Assembly (NCBI RefSeq): GCF_004118855.1
Contig: NZ_PDKF01000002.1
Coordinates: 324,689-388,688 of the forward strand
DNA length: 64,000 nt
Reading direction: 5' to 3'
Source: Arcobacter sp. CECT 8983
GTDB taxonomy: Bacteria > Campylobacterota > Campylobacteria > Campylobacterales > Arcobacteraceae
Made by a program: the position numbers and the translations under genes. Numbering within the stretch: the stretch's first letter is position 1; each line of letters opens with the position of its first letter. The notes below the pieces were generated by a model that saw only the letters and a list, made by a program, of their open reading frames with translations, was not told where the DNA came from and did no database searches. Shown here piece after piece: positions 17,437-26,453 of the stretch.

Positions 17437-18473
17437 AAATAAAAGTATTATTATTAACAATTATTTCGATCTTATTTTTTACAGGTTGTGCTGTATCAAC
17501 TTCTAAAATAACAAAAGAACAGTATTATCCCAAAATTTATAACAGTAAACCAAATTCAATTCTTGTTTTACCTGCAAAAAATACTACAACTTCAGTTGAT
17601 GCTACTAATAATTTTAGATATACAATTACAAAACCTCTTGCCGAAAAAGGTTATTATGTATTTCCTGTTCATTTAGTTGATAGCTTTTTCAAAAGTGAGA
17701 ATTTAGTTGAAGCAGAACAAATTAGAAATATACCAGTTTCTAAACTAAAAGAAATTTTTAATCCGGATGCAATTTTATATGTAGATATTAATGCATGGGA
17801 TACTGGATATAAGGTTATTACTAGTAATGTTGATGTAGGATTATCTTTCTCTTTAGTTGACGCTAATTCTGGAGAAGAAATTTGGCAAAATAATGCATAT
17901 GCATATTCTTTCCAAGGATTAGATACTGGAAATGGATTAATAGGTTTAGTTGTATCTGCTATTGCAACAGCAATAAATACAGGAACTGACTATACAAAAC
18001 TTGCTTATGTAGCCAATGTTGCAGGTACTGCAAATATTCCTTACGGTAAATACCACTCTTTATATGGTATAGATGCCAAACACATACTTCAGTTTACAGA
18101 TTTTGCTTCTATTGAAGATAATAGATTATATGTAAACCCATATTTTATCCATGGAAATAAAAAAGAAGGTGATATTCCTTTAACTATTAGACAACATGCA
18201 AAAGGTTATCATTACTTTCCAGTTGATAATATGAATTTTTTTAATCACAATGGTTATTCAAACTACTATGTAACACAAGAAATTAAAGGGAAAAAGTACT
18301 TAAGAAATAGGTTCTTTAAATATGAAAATAATAGACCTTATCTTCTTTCAAAAAACAAAAAAGTTTTTGTTTATACTGAAATAGATGGAACAATTCCATT
18401 TAGTGAGGATAGTGGTAAATTCTATTTTAATATTGATAGAGTTGTAGAACTAGAAGAGTTGAAAGATAAATAA
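17433..18473 (+). CDS. GNA1162/DUF799-family lipoprotein with a C-terminal extension
   Basis: 346 residues, starting at GTG 17433 overlapping the previous TGA. The lipobox is FTGC. Residues about 25-215 are clearly DUF799: SILVLPAKNTTTSVDATNNF, KPLAEKGYYVFPVHLVD, FNPDAILYVDINAWDTGYKV and SFSLVDANSGEEIWQNNAYA, ending near IPYGKYHSLYG. The Neisseria protein (about 215 residues) ends there. Here about 125 further residues follow, rich in Tyr, Phe and Asn (YHYFPVDNMNFFNHNGYSNY), of unknown fold. A hairpin over the stop codon is the likely terminator. Confidence 0.85.
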   Translation: MKIKVLLLTIISILFFTGCAVSTSKITKEQYYPKIYNSKPNSILVLPAKNTTTSVDATNNFRYTITKPLAEKGYYVFPVHLVDSFFKSENLVEAEQIRNIPVSKLKEIFNPDAILYVDINAWDTGYKVITSNVDVGLSFSLVDANSGEEIWQNNAYAYSFQGLDTGNGLIGLVVSAIATAINTGTDYTKLAYVANVAGTANIPYGKYHSLYGIDAKHILQFTDFASIEDNRLYVNPYFIHGNKKEGDIPLTIRQHAKGYHYFPVDNMNFFNHNGYSNYYVTQEIKGKKYLRNRFFKYENNRPYLLSKNKKVFVYTEIDGTIPFSEDSGKFYFNIDRVVELEELKDK

Positions 18474-18487
18474 TTTTTCAACTCTTC
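18453..18487 (+). terminator. Hairpin at the end of the lipoprotein operon
   Basis: GAAGAGTTGAAA (18453-18464) and TTTCAACTCTTC (18476-18487) form a perfect 12-bp stem with an 11-base loop that contains the stop codon of the DUF799 gene. No long T-run follows. Confidence 0.6.
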
Positions 18488-18535
18488 CAATAATAAATTT
18501 AGATTTTATAAATACTTTCAAAAGCCAAATTTTTG

Positions 18536-18541
18536 TATAAT
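18536..18541 (+). promoter_or_regulatory. -10 box for the cdsA-dxr run
   Basis: TATAAT 28 bp before the cdsA ATG at 18570. Genes from cdsA to thiG are tightly spaced, so this may drive a long transcript. Confidence 0.55.
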
Positions 18542-18569
18542 TTAATCTATTTAAAGAAATAGGCTTAAT

Positions 18570-19328
18570 ATGACAGAAATAATAAAATCTAGTTCAACGA
18601 GAATAAAAACAGGTGTTGTCTTAATATTGGCAACACTAGTTATAGGGTATATTGATTCATTTTTTATAATGTGGTTACTTTTTGGTATTTTATTAGTGTT
18701 TTCAATTAATGAATCAATGAAAATGTATAAAATGCAAAGTGACTCAATATATTTTTATACAGGAATAGTTTGGTTTTTAGCTTACTTTTATCCTTATCCA
18801 GAAGATTTAGTATTTTTATTAGCCTTAGTTTATGCTTCATTAATTGCATACAAAAAAGAGATTGATAGAAAACTTTTCTTACCACTTTTATATCCAACAG
18901 CTTCATTTTTATTTTTATTAGCACTTTACAATGAATATGGTGTTATGTCTTTATTATGGTTACTTGTAATTGTAGCAGGTGCTGATATTGGAGCATATTT
19001 TGTCGGTAGAAGTATGGGAAAAACTAAGTTTTGTGAGACAAGTCCAAATAAAACAATTGAAGGTGTTATTGGTGGAGTTGTAGTTGCAACAATTTTTGGT
19101 CTTATTTTCTCATTAGATTATATTTCGACAATTGGAGCAATTGTTATTTCAGTTGTAGTTGCTCTTTCTTCTGTATTTGGAGATCTTTTTGAATCTTATT
19201 TAAAAAGAATTTCAGGTATCAAAGATAGTGGTAATATTTTACCAGGGCATGGAGGAATATTAGATAGAACGGATGGCTACCTTTTTGGTGGAGTTCTTAT
19301 GTTAATGATTCTAAGAGCAATAATTTGA
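18570..19328 (+). CDS. cdsA: Phosphatidate cytidylyltransferase
   Basis: Makes CDP-diacylglycerol from CTP and phosphatidic acid, the precursor of membrane phospholipids. 252 residues with about seven membrane helices. The family signature is at the C-terminal side: VVALSSVFGDLFESYLKRISGIKDSGNILPGHGGILDR split across residues about 207-238, with the metal-binding aspartates. GADIGAYFVGRSMGKTKF near residue 138 is also characteristic. The stop overlaps the dxr start, matching the common cdsA-dxr pairing in Campylobacterota. Confidence 0.95.
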   Translation: MTEIIKSSSTRIKTGVVLILATLVIGYIDSFFIMWLLFGILLVFSINESMKMYKMQSDSIYFYTGIVWFLAYFYPYPEDLVFLLALVYASLIAYKKEIDRKLFLPLLYPTASFLFLLALYNEYGVMSLLWLLVIVAGADIGAYFVGRSMGKTKFCETSPNKTIEGVIGGVVVATIFGLIFSLDYISTIGAIVISVVVALSSVFGDLFESYLKRISGIKDSGNILPGHGGILDRTDGYLFGGVLMLMILRAII

Positions 19329-20392
19329 TTGTACTTGGTTCTACAGGCTCTATTGGAGTAAATACTCTAAATATAGCAAGAAAATTTGGCTTAGATATTG
19401 ATGTTTTAGTTGCAGGAACTAATATTGAGTTATTGAATAAACAAATAGAAGAGTTTAAACCCAAAAAAGTTGTAATAGCAAGAAAAGATGACCTTCATAA
19501 AGTTAATCATTCTAATGTTAGCTTTGGGGAAGATTCTATTTTAAAAGCAATTGAAAACTCAGAAGCTAAAACAGTAGTAAATGCTCTTGTAGGTTTTTTA
19601 GGTTTAAGACCAACTCTAAAAGCAATTGAGTGTAATAAAAAAATTGCTTTAGCAAATAAAGAGTCTTTGGTTGTTGCTGGAAAGTTTATTGACCAAACAA
19701 AGCTTAGTCCTATAGATTCAGAGCATTTTGCTCTTTGGTATTTACTACAAAATAAAAAAATTTCTTCAATGACTATTACTGCAAGTGGTGGTTCATTTAG
19801 GGATTATCCTCTAGAAAAATTGAAAGATGTTTCTATAAAAGAGGCTTTAAATCATCCAAATTGGTCAATGGGAAATAAAATCACAATTGATTCTGCAACA
19901 ATGACTAATAAAATGTTTGAGCTTATGGAAGCTGCTTGGTTATTTGATATAAGAAAGCTTGATGCAATTATTGAAACAAAATCTTTAATTCATGGTTTAG
20001 TAAATTTTGAAGATGGAAGTTCCACTGCACATATTGCAAATGCTTCTATGCAACTTCCTATTGCCTATGCAATTTTAGGAAAATGTGATGAGCAAATATT
20101 AGAACCAGTGGATTTATTAAAAGTAGGAAGTTTAGAGTTTAGAGCAATTGATAAGCAAAGATATCCAATTTGGCAAGTGAAAGATACTATCTTAGGAAAC
20201 CTTGATTTAGGTGTTGTTTTAAATGCAGCAAATGAAGTAGCAGTATCAAAATTTTTAAATTCTCAAATTGGCTTTTTAGATGTTTCTAAAATAAGTTTAG
20301 AAGCATTAGAAAAGTTTTCAGACGTTAAGCCAAACTCTATTGATGACATATTTGAAATTGATAAAGAAGTAAGGGCTTTTTATGAGTCTTGA
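19325..20392 (+). CDS. dxr: 1-deoxy-D-xylulose 5-phosphate reductoisomerase
   Basis: Second enzyme of the MEP isoprenoid pathway, converting DXP to MEP with NADPH. 355 residues. The N-terminal VLGSTGSIGVNTL is the NADPH-binding loop. ALANKESLVVAG near residue 118, SPIDSEHFALWYLL near residue 135 (metal ligands Asp/Glu), TITASGGSFRD near residue 157, and HPNWSMGNKITIDSATM near residue 178 are all intact. The start is TTG at 19325 overlapping the cdsA stop (TTGA); the Rossmann loop begins right after it, so no earlier start is plausible. Confidence 0.96.
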   Translation: MIVLGSTGSIGVNTLNIARKFGLDIDVLVAGTNIELLNKQIEEFKPKKVVIARKDDLHKVNHSNVSFGEDSILKAIENSEAKTVVNALVGFLGLRPTLKAIECNKKIALANKESLVVAGKFIDQTKLSPIDSEHFALWYLLQNKKISSMTITASGGSFRDYPLEKLKDVSIKEALNHPNWSMGNKITIDSATMTNKMFELMEAAWLFDIRKLDAIIETKSLIHGLVNFEDGSSTAHIANASMQLPIAYAILGKCDEQILEPVDLLKVGSLEFRAIDKQRYPIWQVKDTILGNLDLGVVLNAANEVAVSKFLNSQIGFLDVSKISLEALEKFSDVKPNSIDDIFEIDKEVRAFYES

Positions 20393-20660
20393 TCTATTAC
20401 TTCCTTTTGGAATACTTTTAATTTTGGTTATTTATTTAATTTACACTAGAAATAAATTTGAAAAAGATATTGTAAACACCTACGAAGAAAAATTTGAGCA
20501 GTGGAAAGAACATTCTAACTCAAATAGTGAAAATAAAAAAGTTTGTAAAGAGTTAGTTGGAATTATTTACAAAGAAGAGTATAATATAACAGTAGAGCTT
20601 ATAGATGAAAGTGTAAGAAGGAACTTACAACAAGGAAAATATAAAATAAAGGATAAGTAA
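20382..20660 (+). CDS. Small single-helix membrane protein, unknown
   Basis: 92 residues. One N-terminal membrane helix (LLLPFGILLILVIYLIYT), then a charged cytoplasmic tail with KVCKELVGIIYKEEYNITVELID. It overlaps the end of dxr by 11 bases and the next start by one base (TAATG). No family recognised. Confidence 0.72.
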   Translation: MSLDLLLPFGILLILVIYLIYTRNKFEKDIVNTYEEKFEQWKEHSNSNSENKKVCKELVGIIYKEEYNITVELIDESVRRNLQQGKYKIKDK

Positions 20661-21094
20661 TGAAAGTCTTATTCTTCTTAATGTTGATTTTTTCTTTTTC
20701 ATTTGCACTTGCAAGTGATTTTAAAAGAAATGGCTCATTAAAAGTTGTTGTAGATAATACAAATAAACTAATGTGGATTGATGATATTAGTGTTTTAAAA
20801 TTAAAATTTAGCCACGAAGATGGGGAAGAGTATTGTGAAAATCTTTCTTATGCTGGTTTTTCTAATTGGCGACTTCCTGATATAAAAGAGTTGGCATTAA
20901 TAGTTGATAAAAGAAATGAAAAAACAAATATACACAAAAGCTTTAGATATAGAATTGCAGATGGTTTTTGGGCAAGTAAAGCACACTGGAGAACACTGTG
21001 GTTTTATGCTGATTATATGTATTTTGTAAGTGGAACTCCTTATTTTGATAGTAGGCACAAAAAGAAATATGTAAGATGCGTAAGAAGTATGTAG
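20660..21094 (+). CDS. Exported DUF1566 (Lcl C-terminal-like) domain protein
   Basis: 144 residues with signal peptide MKVLFFLMLIFSFSFALA. The mature part has the DUF1566 layout: TNKLMWIDD near residue 34, AEDYCEN-like GEEYCENLSYAGFSNWRLPD near residue 55-75, then DGFWASKAHWRTLWFYADY and a closing YVRCVRSM. The WRLP motif and paired cysteines are typical of this C-type-lectin-like fold, found in fimbrial and surface proteins. The ligand is unknown. It is coupled to the preceding gene by a TAATG overlap. Confidence 0.8.
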   Translation: MKVLFFLMLIFSFSFALASDFKRNGSLKVVVDNTNKLMWIDDISVLKLKFSHEDGEEYCENLSYAGFSNWRLPDIKELALIVDKRNEKTNIHKSFRYRIADGFWASKAHWRTLWFYADYMYFVSGTPYFDSRHKKKYVRCVRSM

Positions 21095-21112
21095 AAAGGT
21101 AAAAAAGAAAAA

Positions 21113-21664
21113 ATGGAAAAAAGAGTTTTAGTTTTACATGGATTAGGCGGAAGTGATTTTCCCCATTGGCAAGCACATTTAACAAGAGATTTGATAGAGC
21201 AAAATACCCCAGTATCATTCCCTGCTTTACCAAATAGAGATAATCCAAACCTTGAAGAGTGGAAAGCTTATGTAAAAGCAGAGATTGAACACTTTAAACC
21301 TACAATTATAGTATGTCATTCTTTAGCAAATATTCTTTGGTTTCATTTATGTGAAGAGTTAGATATAAATCTAAAAAAGTTAATGTTAGTAGCCCCTGTA
21401 CGAAATAAAGAATTAGAAGAAGCAAAGACATTTTTCCCTTATCCTATTCCTAGTAATTTAAAATCAGAAGAAGTAATTATAGCAGCCTCTACAAATGATC
21501 CATACATGAATGTAGAAGAAGCAATTAGATTACAAAGTAAACTTGGTGTTGGAATGAAACTTTTAGAAGAAGCAGGACATATAAATGCTGATTCTGGATA
21601 TGGAAAACTTGATTGTGCTCTTGATTGGTTAAATAGAGAAGAAGAGTGTGAGGAAAACAGATGA
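21113..21664 (+). CDS. RBBP9/YdeN-family alpha/beta hydrolase
   Basis: 183 residues. The signature is [18 protein letters not shown] (oxyanion region and the W typical of the family). The nucleophile serine lies in VVCHSLAN-like VCHSLANIL near residue 68, an acidic residue in [11 protein letters not shown] near residue 125, and the catalytic His in [12 protein letters not shown] near residue 157. Length fits the serine hydrolase family RBBP9/YdeN. The substrate is unknown. The stop overlaps the tsaD start (ATGA). Confidence 0.87.
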   Translation: MEKRVLVLHGLGGSDFPHWQAHLTRDLIEQNTPVSFPALPNRDNPNLEEWKAYVKAEIEHFKPTIIVCHSLANILWFHLCEELDINLKKLMLVAPVRNKELEEAKTFFPYPIPSNLKSEEVIIAASTNDPYMNVEEAIRLQSKLGVGMKLLEEAGHINADSGYGKLDCALDWLNREEECEENR

Positions 21665-22656
21665 TTCTATCTATTGAGTCAAGTTGTGATGATAGTTCCA
21701 TTGCAATAACAGATATTGAAACAAAAAAATTAATTTATCATAAAAAAATATCTCAAGAATTACAACACTCTGTTTATGGTGGTGTAGTTCCAGAGTTAGC
21801 TGCAAGACTTCATGTGGAAGCTCTTCCAAAAATTCTTGAAGAGTGTAAAGAATACTTTCCGAAATTAAAAGCAATAGCTGTTACAAATGCTCCAGGACTT
21901 TCTGTTACACTTATGGAAGGTGTAACTATGGCAAAAGCGTTAAGTGTAAGTTTAAACTTTCCATTAATAGCAGTAAATCATTTAAAAGGTCATATCTATT
22001 CACTATTTATCGAAAAAGAAGAGATTTTACCTATGACTATTCTTTTAGTTTCAGGGGGACATACTCAAATCATAGAGGCAAACTCTTTAAATAATATGAA
22101 AATAATAGCAAGTACACTTGATGATAGTTTTGGTGAAAGCTTTGATAAAGTTGCAAAGATGATGAATTTAGGTTATCCAGGTGGACCAATTGTTCAAGAA
22201 AAAGCACTTAAAGGAGATGAAAATAGATTTGATTTTCCCGTTCCTTTAAGACAAAGTCCAAATATAGAGTTTTCATATTCAGGTCTAAAAAATGCAGTTC
22301 GAATGAGATTAGAAAAACTAGAAGAAGAAGGACTTTGTGAAGAAGATGTTTGTGATGTATGTGCTTCTTTTGAAAAAACAGCAGTTGCACATATTATGCA
22401 AAAGGTGAAAAAACTATTTAAACAAAAGTTACCCAAAAACTTTGCAATAGTTGGTGGGGCAAGTGCAAATATAAGACTTAGAACTGCAATTGAAGATTTA
22501 TGTCAAGCAAATAGAGTTAATCTTTATCTTAGTGAATTAAAATATTGTTCTGACAATGCAGCTATGATTGGAAGAGTTGCAGTTGAACAATACAAAAACA
22601 AAGATTTTACAACAATTGAAAAAATAGATGTAAAAACAAGATTAAAGGAGTTTTGA
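21661..22656 (+). CDS. tsaD: tRNA N6-adenosine threonylcarbamoyltransferase
   Basis: Transfers the threonylcarbamoyl group to A37 of ANN-decoding tRNAs, with TsaB and TsaE. 331 residues of the ASKHA fold. [15 protein letters not shown] starts the phosphate-1 loop, [12 protein letters not shown] near residue 107 gives the HxxxH metal ligands, [10 protein letters not shown] near residue 127, and [15 protein letters not shown] near residue 260 the adenosine loop. All family motifs are present and the length is normal. Confidence 0.97.
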   Translation: MILSIESSCDDSSIAITDIETKKLIYHKKISQELQHSVYGGVVPELAARLHVEALPKILEECKEYFPKLKAIAVTNAPGLSVTLMEGVTMAKALSVSLNFPLIAVNHLKGHIYSLFIEKEEILPMTILLVSGGHTQIIEANSLNNMKIIASTLDDSFGESFDKVAKMMNLGYPGGPIVQEKALKGDENRFDFPVPLRQSPNIEFSYSGLKNAVRMRLEKLEEEGLCEEDVCDVCASFEKTAVAHIMQKVKKLFKQKLPKNFAIVGGASANIRLRTAIEDLCQANRVNLYLSELKYCSDNAAMIGRVAVEQYKNKDFTTIEKIDVKTRLKEF

Positions 22657-22657
22657 T

Positions 22658-23002
22658 ATGGGTTTAGCTGATTTATTAGCTCAAAATATGGGCTCAGATC
22701 TTTCAGGAAATGAGTTTGACACAAAGAAAGAGGACAAAAAGAAAAAGTCTAAATCTAGTGAAGTAATTCCTAAAAATCAACATCAATTAGTTTTTACTTT
22801 TGAAAAAAGAAAAGGTAAACCAGTAACTTTAGTTGGAAGATTTTATCTTGAAGAGAAAGACAAAAAAGAGCTTTTAAAACTTCTAAAGAAAAAGCTTGCT
22901 TGTGGTGGAAGTATCAAAGAAGAGTGGATTGAGCTTCAAGGTGATGTAAAACAGAAGATAAAACTAACTTTAGAAAAAGAGGGTTGGAAGTTTAAAAAAT
23001 AA
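22658..23002 (+). CDS. SUI1/eIF1-like translation factor (YciH family)
   Basis: 114 residues. A variable charged N-terminus (EDKKKKSKSSEVIPKNQHQ) precedes the SUI1 domain with TFEKRKGKPVTLVGRFYLEE, KKKLACGGSIKEEW and QGDVKQKIKLTLEKEGWK. The GGS[IV]K segment is the SUI1 hallmark. Bacterial homologues can influence start-codon discrimination, but their role is not well settled. It sits one base after the tsaD stop, so it is in the same operon. Confidence 0.9.
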   Translation: MGLADLLAQNMGSDLSGNEFDTKKEDKKKKSKSSEVIPKNQHQLVFTFEKRKGKPVTLVGRFYLEEKDKKELLKLLKKKLACGGSIKEEWIELQGDVKQKIKLTLEKEGWKFKK

Positions 23003-23013
23003 AGGTTTTAAAT

Positions 23014-24399
23014 ATGAAGAAAGTTTTTTATGAAGTAAACTCTTTAGATAAAAAGTGTTATAACAAGTTTTCCTTAACAGAAGATATATTAATGGAACAT
23101 GCAAGTTTTTCTATGGCTAGATTTATTGAAGAAAAGTTTGAAGAAAAAAGTTCTGTTTTAATAGTATGTGGTCCAGGAAACAATGGTGCAGATGGAATTG
23201 CCCTTGCAAGATTACTTTATAATAAATTTGATATTAAACTTTATTTGCCTTTTGGTGCTAAATCTTCAATGGCAAAACTTCAAGAAAAAAGAGTAAAGCT
23301 TTTAGGTTTATCTTTAGTTGATGAATTAATACAATGTGATATCGTAGTTGATTGTCTTTTTGGAAGTGGACTAAATAAAGACTTAGATGAAAACTCTTTA
23401 AATATAATAAACACTCTAAATAAATATGAAAGTTACAAAATCTCTTGTGATATTCCTAGTGGTATAAATATTAAGGGGCAAATAAACCAAGAGGCTTTTT
23501 ATGCTGATACTACTATTACTATGGGAGCTTTAAAAATAGCACTTTTTAGTGATGAAGCCAAAGATTATGTAGGTGGAATAGAAGTAGCTAACTTAGGTGT
23601 TCAAAGAGATATTTATGAAGATGAAACAAATATCTTTTTACTTGAAAAAGAAGATATGAAGTTACCATTTAGAAATAAGAAAAACTCACATAAAGGTTCA
23701 TATGGACATTTAAATGTAGTTGCAGGCTGCAAAATGGGAGCAGGAGTAATTGCTGCTAAAGCAGCTTTTGGTTTTGGAGTAGGGCTTGTAAGTGTTATTA
23801 GTCATGAAGATATAGATTTACCATATCATATTATGCAAACACATTTTTTAAGTGATAATTGTACTGCAATAGCTATTGGTATGGGGCTTGGAAAATATGA
23901 AACTGATGAGGTAAAAAAAATATTAGACAATGATATTCCAACAATAATTGATGCAGATCTTTTTTATGAAGAGGTTATATTAGACAAACTTGAAAAAGAT
24001 GTTGTTTTAACTCCCCATCCTAAAGAGTTTTGTGCCCTTTTAAAATTATGTAAGATCACTGATATAAAAGTTGATGAATTACAAAAAAATAGATTTGAAT
24101 ATGTTTCTTTATTTTGTAATAAATATCCTATGGTAACACTACTTTTAAAAGGTGCTAATACTCTTATTGGTAAAGATAAAAATATTTATATAAATAGTTT
24201 TGGAAGTGCAGTACTTAGTAAAGGTGGTAGTGGAGACGTTTTAAGTGGTCTAGTAGCTTCTTTACTTGCCCAAGGCTATGATTCACTTGAAGCAGCAAAA
24301 GTTGCAAGTTTAGCTCATGCTATGGCAGCAAATAACTATAGAAAAAATAATTACTCACTAATTCCAGCAGATTTAGTAGAAGAGGTTAGAAAATTATGA
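23014..24399 (+). CDS. nnr: Bifunctional NAD(P)H-hydrate epimerase / dehydratase
   Basis: Repairs hydrated NADH and NADPH. 461 residues. The N-terminal YjeF_N epimerase domain (about 1-205) has VLIVCGPGNNGADGIALARLL near residue 50-70 and VVDCLFGSGLNKDL near residue 110. The C-terminal YjeF_C ADP-dependent dehydratase domain (about 220-461) has GSYGHLNVVAG, VLTPHPKEF near residue 330 and SKGGSGDVLSGL near residue 404, the nucleotide-binding motif. Fusion of both activities is the usual bacterial form. The stop overlaps the cutA start by four bases. Confidence 0.95.
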   Translation: MKKVFYEVNSLDKKCYNKFSLTEDILMEHASFSMARFIEEKFEEKSSVLIVCGPGNNGADGIALARLLYNKFDIKLYLPFGAKSSMAKLQEKRVKLLGLSLVDELIQCDIVVDCLFGSGLNKDLDENSLNIINTLNKYESYKISCDIPSGINIKGQINQEAFYADTTITMGALKIALFSDEAKDYVGGIEVANLGVQRDIYEDETNIFLLEKEDMKLPFRNKKNSHKGSYGHLNVVAGCKMGAGVIAAKAAFGFGVGLVSVISHEDIDLPYHIMQTHFLSDNCTAIAIGMGLGKYETDEVKKILDNDIPTIIDADLFYEEVILDKLEKDVVLTPHPKEFCALLKLCKITDIKVDELQKNRFEYVSLFCNKYPMVTLLLKGANTLIGKDKNIYINSFGSAVLSKGGSGDVLSGLVASLLAQGYDSLEAAKVASLAHAMAANNYRKNNYSLIPADLVEEVRKL

Positions 24400-24704
24400 A
24401 ACTATTATTAGTACAAACAACATGTGCTTCAAAGAGTGAAGCTAAGAAAATAGCACAAGTGCTTATTGAAAAAAAATTAGCAGCTTGTATTCAAATGAGT
24501 AAAATAGAGTCTTTATATATGTGGAAAGATGAATTTTGCAATGATAAAGAAGTGCTTTTAAGTATTAAAACTAAAAAAGAAAATTTCAAAAAAATCAAAA
24601 GCAAAATTAAAGAATTACATAGCTATGATGTGCCGGAAATTATAGGCTTAGATATTAGTGATTCAAGTAAAGATTATAAAAAGTTTATAGAAATAAATTG
24701 TTAA
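24396..24704 (+). CDS. cutA: CutA1-family protein (divalent cation tolerance)
   Basis: 102 residues of the trimeric, PII-like CutA fold. Motifs: [41 protein letters not shown] and [12 protein letters not shown], where the C..Q..I and W..E residues are family-typical. It has been linked to copper tolerance in E. coli, but the actual role is uncertain. Start overlaps nnr; thiG follows after 23 bp. Confidence 0.92.
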   Translation: MKLLLVQTTCASKSEAKKIAQVLIEKKLAACIQMSKIESLYMWKDEFCNDKEVLLSIKTKKENFKKIKSKIKELHSYDVPEIIGLDISDSSKDYKKFIEINC

Positions 24705-24727
24705 AACTTATGGAGGAAAAAACAAAA

Positions 24728-25510
24728 ATGAATGACCAGATTTTAAAAATTGGTGATTATGAATTTAATAGTAGATTAATTGTTGGTTCTGGGAAATATA
24801 AAGATTTCCAAACAACTAAAGATGCAACATTAGCAAGTGGAAGTGAACTTATTACTGTTGCTATTAGAAGAGTTAATATTACAAATCCAAATGAAGAGAA
24901 TTTATTAGATTATTTTAAAGATACAAATGTAAAACTTCTGCCTAACTCTGCTGGATGTTTTACTGCTGAAGAAGCAATTACTACTTTTAGACTTATGAGA
25001 GAAGCTACAGGTATTGATATTATAAAACTTGAAGTTATTGGTGATGCACAAAAAACTTTGTACCCAGATGTAATTGATACAATTAAAGCTTGTGAAGTAT
25101 TAAAAAAAGATGGTTTTACGGTAATGGCATATACAAGTGACGATCCAATTGTTGCAAAAAGATTAGAAGAAGCTGGAGCTGATGCAATTATGCCATTAGC
25201 GGCTCCAATTGGTTCTGGTCTTGGAATTCAAAATCCTTATAATATCGCATTTATAAAAGATGCAGTAAAAGTTCCTGTTTTAGTTGATGCAGGACTAGGT
25301 TGTGCAAGTGATGCTTCTTATGCAATGGAATTAGGTGCAGATGGTATTTTAGCAAATACTGCAATAGCACAAGCACAAGATCCAATGAAAATGGCAGAAG
25401 CTTTCAAATATGCAACTATTGCAGGAAGAATGTCATACAAAGCAGGAAGAATACCTAAAAAACCTTATGCAACAGCTTCTTCACCAGTGGATGGACTAAT
25501 CCAATTTTAG
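24728..25510 (+). CDS. thiG: Thiazole synthase
   Basis: Forms the thiazole phosphate moiety of thiamine from DXP, dehydroglycine and the ThiS thiocarboxylate. I choose ATG 24728 (260 residues) because GGAGG lies 11 bases upstream and the family begins at about this point. An upstream in-frame ATG at 24710 overlaps GGAGG. Motifs: [26 protein letters not shown] near residue 78, [15 protein letters not shown] near residue 103, the catalytic Lys region, and [14 protein letters not shown] near residue 184. The sulfur donor ThiS is encoded separately at 32585 on the other strand. I see no TPP riboswitch ahead of it. Confidence 0.95.
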   Translation: MNDQILKIGDYEFNSRLIVGSGKYKDFQTTKDATLASGSELITVAIRRVNITNPNEENLLDYFKDTNVKLLPNSAGCFTAEEAITTFRLMREATGIDIIKLEVIGDAQKTLYPDVIDTIKACEVLKKDGFTVMAYTSDDPIVAKRLEEAGADAIMPLAAPIGSGLGIQNPYNIAFIKDAVKVPVLVDAGLGCASDASYAMELGADGILANTAIAQAQDPMKMAEAFKYATIAGRMSYKAGRIPKKPYATASSPVDGLIQF

Positions 25511-25516
25511 TAAAAA

Positions 25517-25550
25517 ATAGGAAATTAGAAAATTTTTTCTAATTTCCTAT
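25517..25550 (+). terminator. Terminator after thiG
   Basis: A long inverted repeat: ATAGGAAATTAGAAAA (25517-25532) against TTTTCTAATTTCCTAT (25535-25550). The stem's own U-tract can act in termination. It sits between thiG and the tRNA promoter. Confidence 0.75.
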
Positions 25551-25558
25551 AAAAAGTC

Positions 25559-25587
25559 TTGACAAATTTTTTTTTATGTTGTATAAT
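25559..25587 (+). promoter_or_regulatory. Consensus sigma-70 promoter of the tRNA array
   Basis: TTGACA (25559-25564), a 17-bp spacer, and TATAAT (25582-25587): a perfect consensus promoter, the strongest visible in the window. The first tRNA begins 33 bp further on. A full -35 is rare here, in keeping with high stable-RNA transcription. Confidence 0.92.
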
Positions 25588-25620
25588 TCCGTCCACTTTT
25601 TGAAAGATTAGTGAATGTTT

Positions 25621-25698
25621 CGGGGCGTAGCGCAGTCTGGTTAGCGCACCTGGTTTGGGACCAGGGGGCCGGAGGTTCGAATCCTCTCGCCCCGACCA
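25621..25698 (+). tRNA. tRNA-Pro (TGG)
   Basis: Acceptor CGGGGCG pairs with CGCCCCG, the CCA end is encoded, and the T-loop GGTTCGAATC is present. The anticodon stem CCTGG/CCAGG encloses loop TTTGGGA, giving anticodon TGG. First gene of the array. Confidence 0.97.
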
Positions 25699-25707
25699 TT
25701 TTTGAGT

Positions 25708-25785
25708 GGTAGGTATAGCTCAGTTGGTTAGAGCATCTGGTTGTGGTTCAGAGGGTCGTGGGTTCGAATCCCATTACTTACCCCA
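25708..25785 (+). tRNA. tRNA-His (GTG)
   Basis: Acceptor GTAGGTA pairs with TACTTAC, with an extra G at -1 (25708) opposite discriminator C, the hallmark of tRNA-His. Anticodon loop TTGTGGT gives GTG. CCA is encoded. Confidence 0.97.
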
Positions 25786-25829
25786 TTTTATCATTCTTTC
25801 AGGATGATTTTTATATAATTTTTTTACAT

Positions 25830-25906
<77 letters not shown>

Positions 25907-25959
25907 CTTTATTTAAGATTTGAGTTGTTTTTCAACTGAATCTTTTTTTTTGTCTATAT

Positions 25960-26044
25960 GCGGATGTGGTGAAATTGGTAGACACGCCAGACTTAGGATC
26001 TGGTGCCTCACGGTGTGGAGGTTCGAGTCCTCTCATCCGCACCA
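25960..26044 (+). tRNA. tRNA-Leu (TAG)
   Basis: 85 nt with the long variable arm of a class II tRNA. Acceptor GCGGATG/CATCCGC and anticodon arm CCAGA/TCTGG with loop CTTAGGA give TAG. CCA is encoded. Confidence 0.97.
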
Positions 26045-26123
26045 CCTTACTATAATAAAAATCGATAACTTTAAGTTAAAAATCTACTTATTTTTATTTA
26101 TTATTAACATTATGTTAAATTGC

Positions 26124-26200
<77 letters not shown>

Positions 26201-26268
26201 AATTATTACTATCAAAAGAGTTTTAATCCACACAATAAATTGTTTTTTTAGATGAAAGGAACAATAAT

Positions 26269-26409
26269 ATGTCAATAACAGAAATAAATTTAATTAAGAA
26301 AATAGAAGTATTTTTTAGATTACTTCAGAAAAATGAGAATGTTTTAGATGCACTTAGTAAATCAGGAATTGTAATTCCTAATAGACTACTTACTTTATTT
26401 ATAAAATAG
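26269..26409 (+). CDS. Possible 46-residue small protein
   Basis: A short frame starting MSITEINLIKKIEVFFRLLQ and ending PNRLLTLFIK. It has AAAGGAA 8 bases before the ATG and a hairpin after the stop, so it looks like a real small gene. It is amphipathic and helical, with no signal peptide and no recognised family. It lies just inside the block bounded by the two identical fMet tRNAs and converges on the response regulator. Confidence 0.5.
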   Translation: MSITEINLIKKIEVFFRLLQKNENVLDALSKSGIVIPNRLLTLFIK

Positions 26410-26430
26410 TAAATAAAATATTAAAATATA

Positions 26431-26450
26431 AAAAGAGTTAACTCTTTTTA
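26431..26450. terminator. Bidirectional terminator in the signalling block
   Basis: AAAAGAG/CTCTTTT around TTAA (26431-26448) followed by T-rich sequence. It lies between the small plus-strand frame (stop 26409) and the minus-strand response regulator (stop 26454). Confidence 0.65.
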
Positions 26451-26453
26451 TAT

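Noticed and set aside
15796-18473. Complete curli system
   Set aside because: Only the CsgG-like pore is present; csgA, csgB, csgD, csgE and csgF are absent, and the partners match a different lipoprotein cluster.
24400-24727. TPP riboswitch ahead of thiG
   Set aside because: The upstream DNA is the cutA coding region with only a 23-bp gap, and no TPP aptamer core is visible.
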